This document shows positions 48,734 to 48,811 of a stretch of DNA of 48,811 nucleotides, piece after piece. Origin of the DNA: Chthoniobacteraceae bacterium (lineage in GTDB: Bacteria > Verrucomicrobiota > Verrucomicrobiia > Chthoniobacterales > Chthoniobacteraceae); assembly GCA_947476045.1 (NCBI GenBank), contig CANJNZ010000028.1, positions 1 to 48,811 on the forward strand, written 5' to 3'. A program made the position numbers and the translations under genes. Numbering within the stretch: the first letter of the stretch is position 1; every line of letters starts with the position of its first letter. The notes beneath the pieces are model-generated. The model saw nothing but the letters and a program-made list of their open reading frames with translations. It was not told the origin of the DNA and searched no databases.

Positions 48734-48811
48734 TGAAACGGAAAGCGGAGCAGATATTGAAAGTGGATGTGATCGGGCGAGTGTGGACGCCGCGCGGGCA
48801 GCGGGAGGCGG
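48733..48811 (+). CDS. N-terminal part of an IS66 TnpA-like accessory protein, cut by the right edge
   Basis: The frame from the ATG at 48733 encodes MKRKAEQILKVDVIGRVWTP followed by RGQREA and is open to the edge. The shape (basic, with a short V-x-V-I-G-R-x-x-[TS]-P-R block) fits the accessory orf1/TnpA-type proteins of IS66 elements, and the flanking GTAAGCG terminus supports this. With 26 residues visible, the call rests mainly on context. Confidence 0.4.
   Translation, partial: MKRKAEQILKVDVIGRVWTPRGQREA

Larger units (their letters stand above)
48663..48811. mobile_element. Left end of an IS66-type insertion sequence, running off the window
   Basis: From 48663 the sequence reads GTAAGCGTCACGCGTGGCAC, which fits IS66-family termini (these start GTAAGCG). 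A second GTAAGCGTGGTC lies at 48690. An ORF starts at 48733, 70 bases in, as expected for the first accessory gene (tnpA/orf1-like) of such elements. The other end and the target duplication are outside the window. Confidence 0.55.

Noticed and set aside
1-48811. CRISPR array, prophage or toxin-antitoxin cassette
   Set aside because: No regularly spaced direct repeats, no phage structural genes and no paired small toxin/antitoxin genes were found; the single PD-(D/E)XK-like gene alone does not make a defence system.

Overview
The window reads as chromosomal DNA of a bacterium of the Planctomycetes-Verrucomicrobia-Chlamydiae group, most likely a Verrucomicrobiota (Chthoniobacter-like) lineage. 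The basis is a large secreted PSCyt1/PSCyt2/PSD1 (DUF1549/DUF1553) protein at 314-3358, a second large secreted propeller/HEAT/cytochrome c protein at 28642-31167, a kinase-PEGA-SUMF1 fusion at the right end, and many Ala/Pro/Lys-rich secreted proteins. GC is high over most of the window and genes are tightly packed on both strands with short gaps or 1-4 base overlaps. The genus assignment is inference.

Layout. 1-3.8 kb: edge remnants, the PSCyt protein and a small membrane-anchored protein. 3.8-6.2 kb: YqgE/AlgH, alanine dehydrogenase, a pseudopilin and tRNA-Arg(CCG). 6.3-12.6 kb: a secreted helical protein, then a leftward set of DUF817, DUF4407, a rhomboid-like protein and a YegS/DAGK-type lipid kinase. 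12.7-15.4 kb: AsmA-like protein, RsmD and TrmB in a tight rightward group, facing ComEC. 17.7-21.3 kb: an arginyltransferase-like protein coupled to an ArsC/Spx-family protein, followed by three secreted proteins of unknown function. 21.4-23.8 kb: PIN-PhoH ATPase and a GT9 glycosyltransferase. 23.9-28.6 kb: an AspC-type aminotransferase (with a good terminator), a double-domain nucleoside diphosphate kinase with a hairpin leader, a beta-CASP RNase-like hydrolase and DedA. 28.6-35.6 kb: the propeller/cytochrome c protein, a Pta catalytic-domain gene, a low-GC PD-(D/E)XK-type gene, a Pta N-terminal-type P-loop/DRTGG gene, and SecG. 35.8-44.7 kb: a HEAT-like secreted protein and a leftward operon of a 1191-residue TPR protein, small lipoprotein, endonuclease III, solute-binding lipoprotein and hybrid sensor kinase (broken by a frameshift). 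44.9-48.6 kb: secreted cyclophilin and the kinase-PEGA-SUMF1 protein. The last about 150 bases look like the left end of an IS66-type insertion sequence.

Housekeeping functions (translation, RNA modification, DNA repair, acetate and alanine metabolism, secretion, cell-envelope sugars) are mixed with envelope and sensory proteins. The most unusual points are the two-domain NDK with one degenerate catalytic domain and a terminator-like leader; Pta functions split into two genes with a low-GC nuclease-like gene between them; a perfect 30-base palindrome inside the coding start of that gene; a rhomboid lacking its catalytic histidine; an arginyltransferase-like protein lacking its cysteine cluster; the solute-binding protein/sensor-kinase operon; and a family of short dispersed inverted repeats, one of which lies inside a coding sequence. 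I found no CRISPR array, prophage, or complete defence system.
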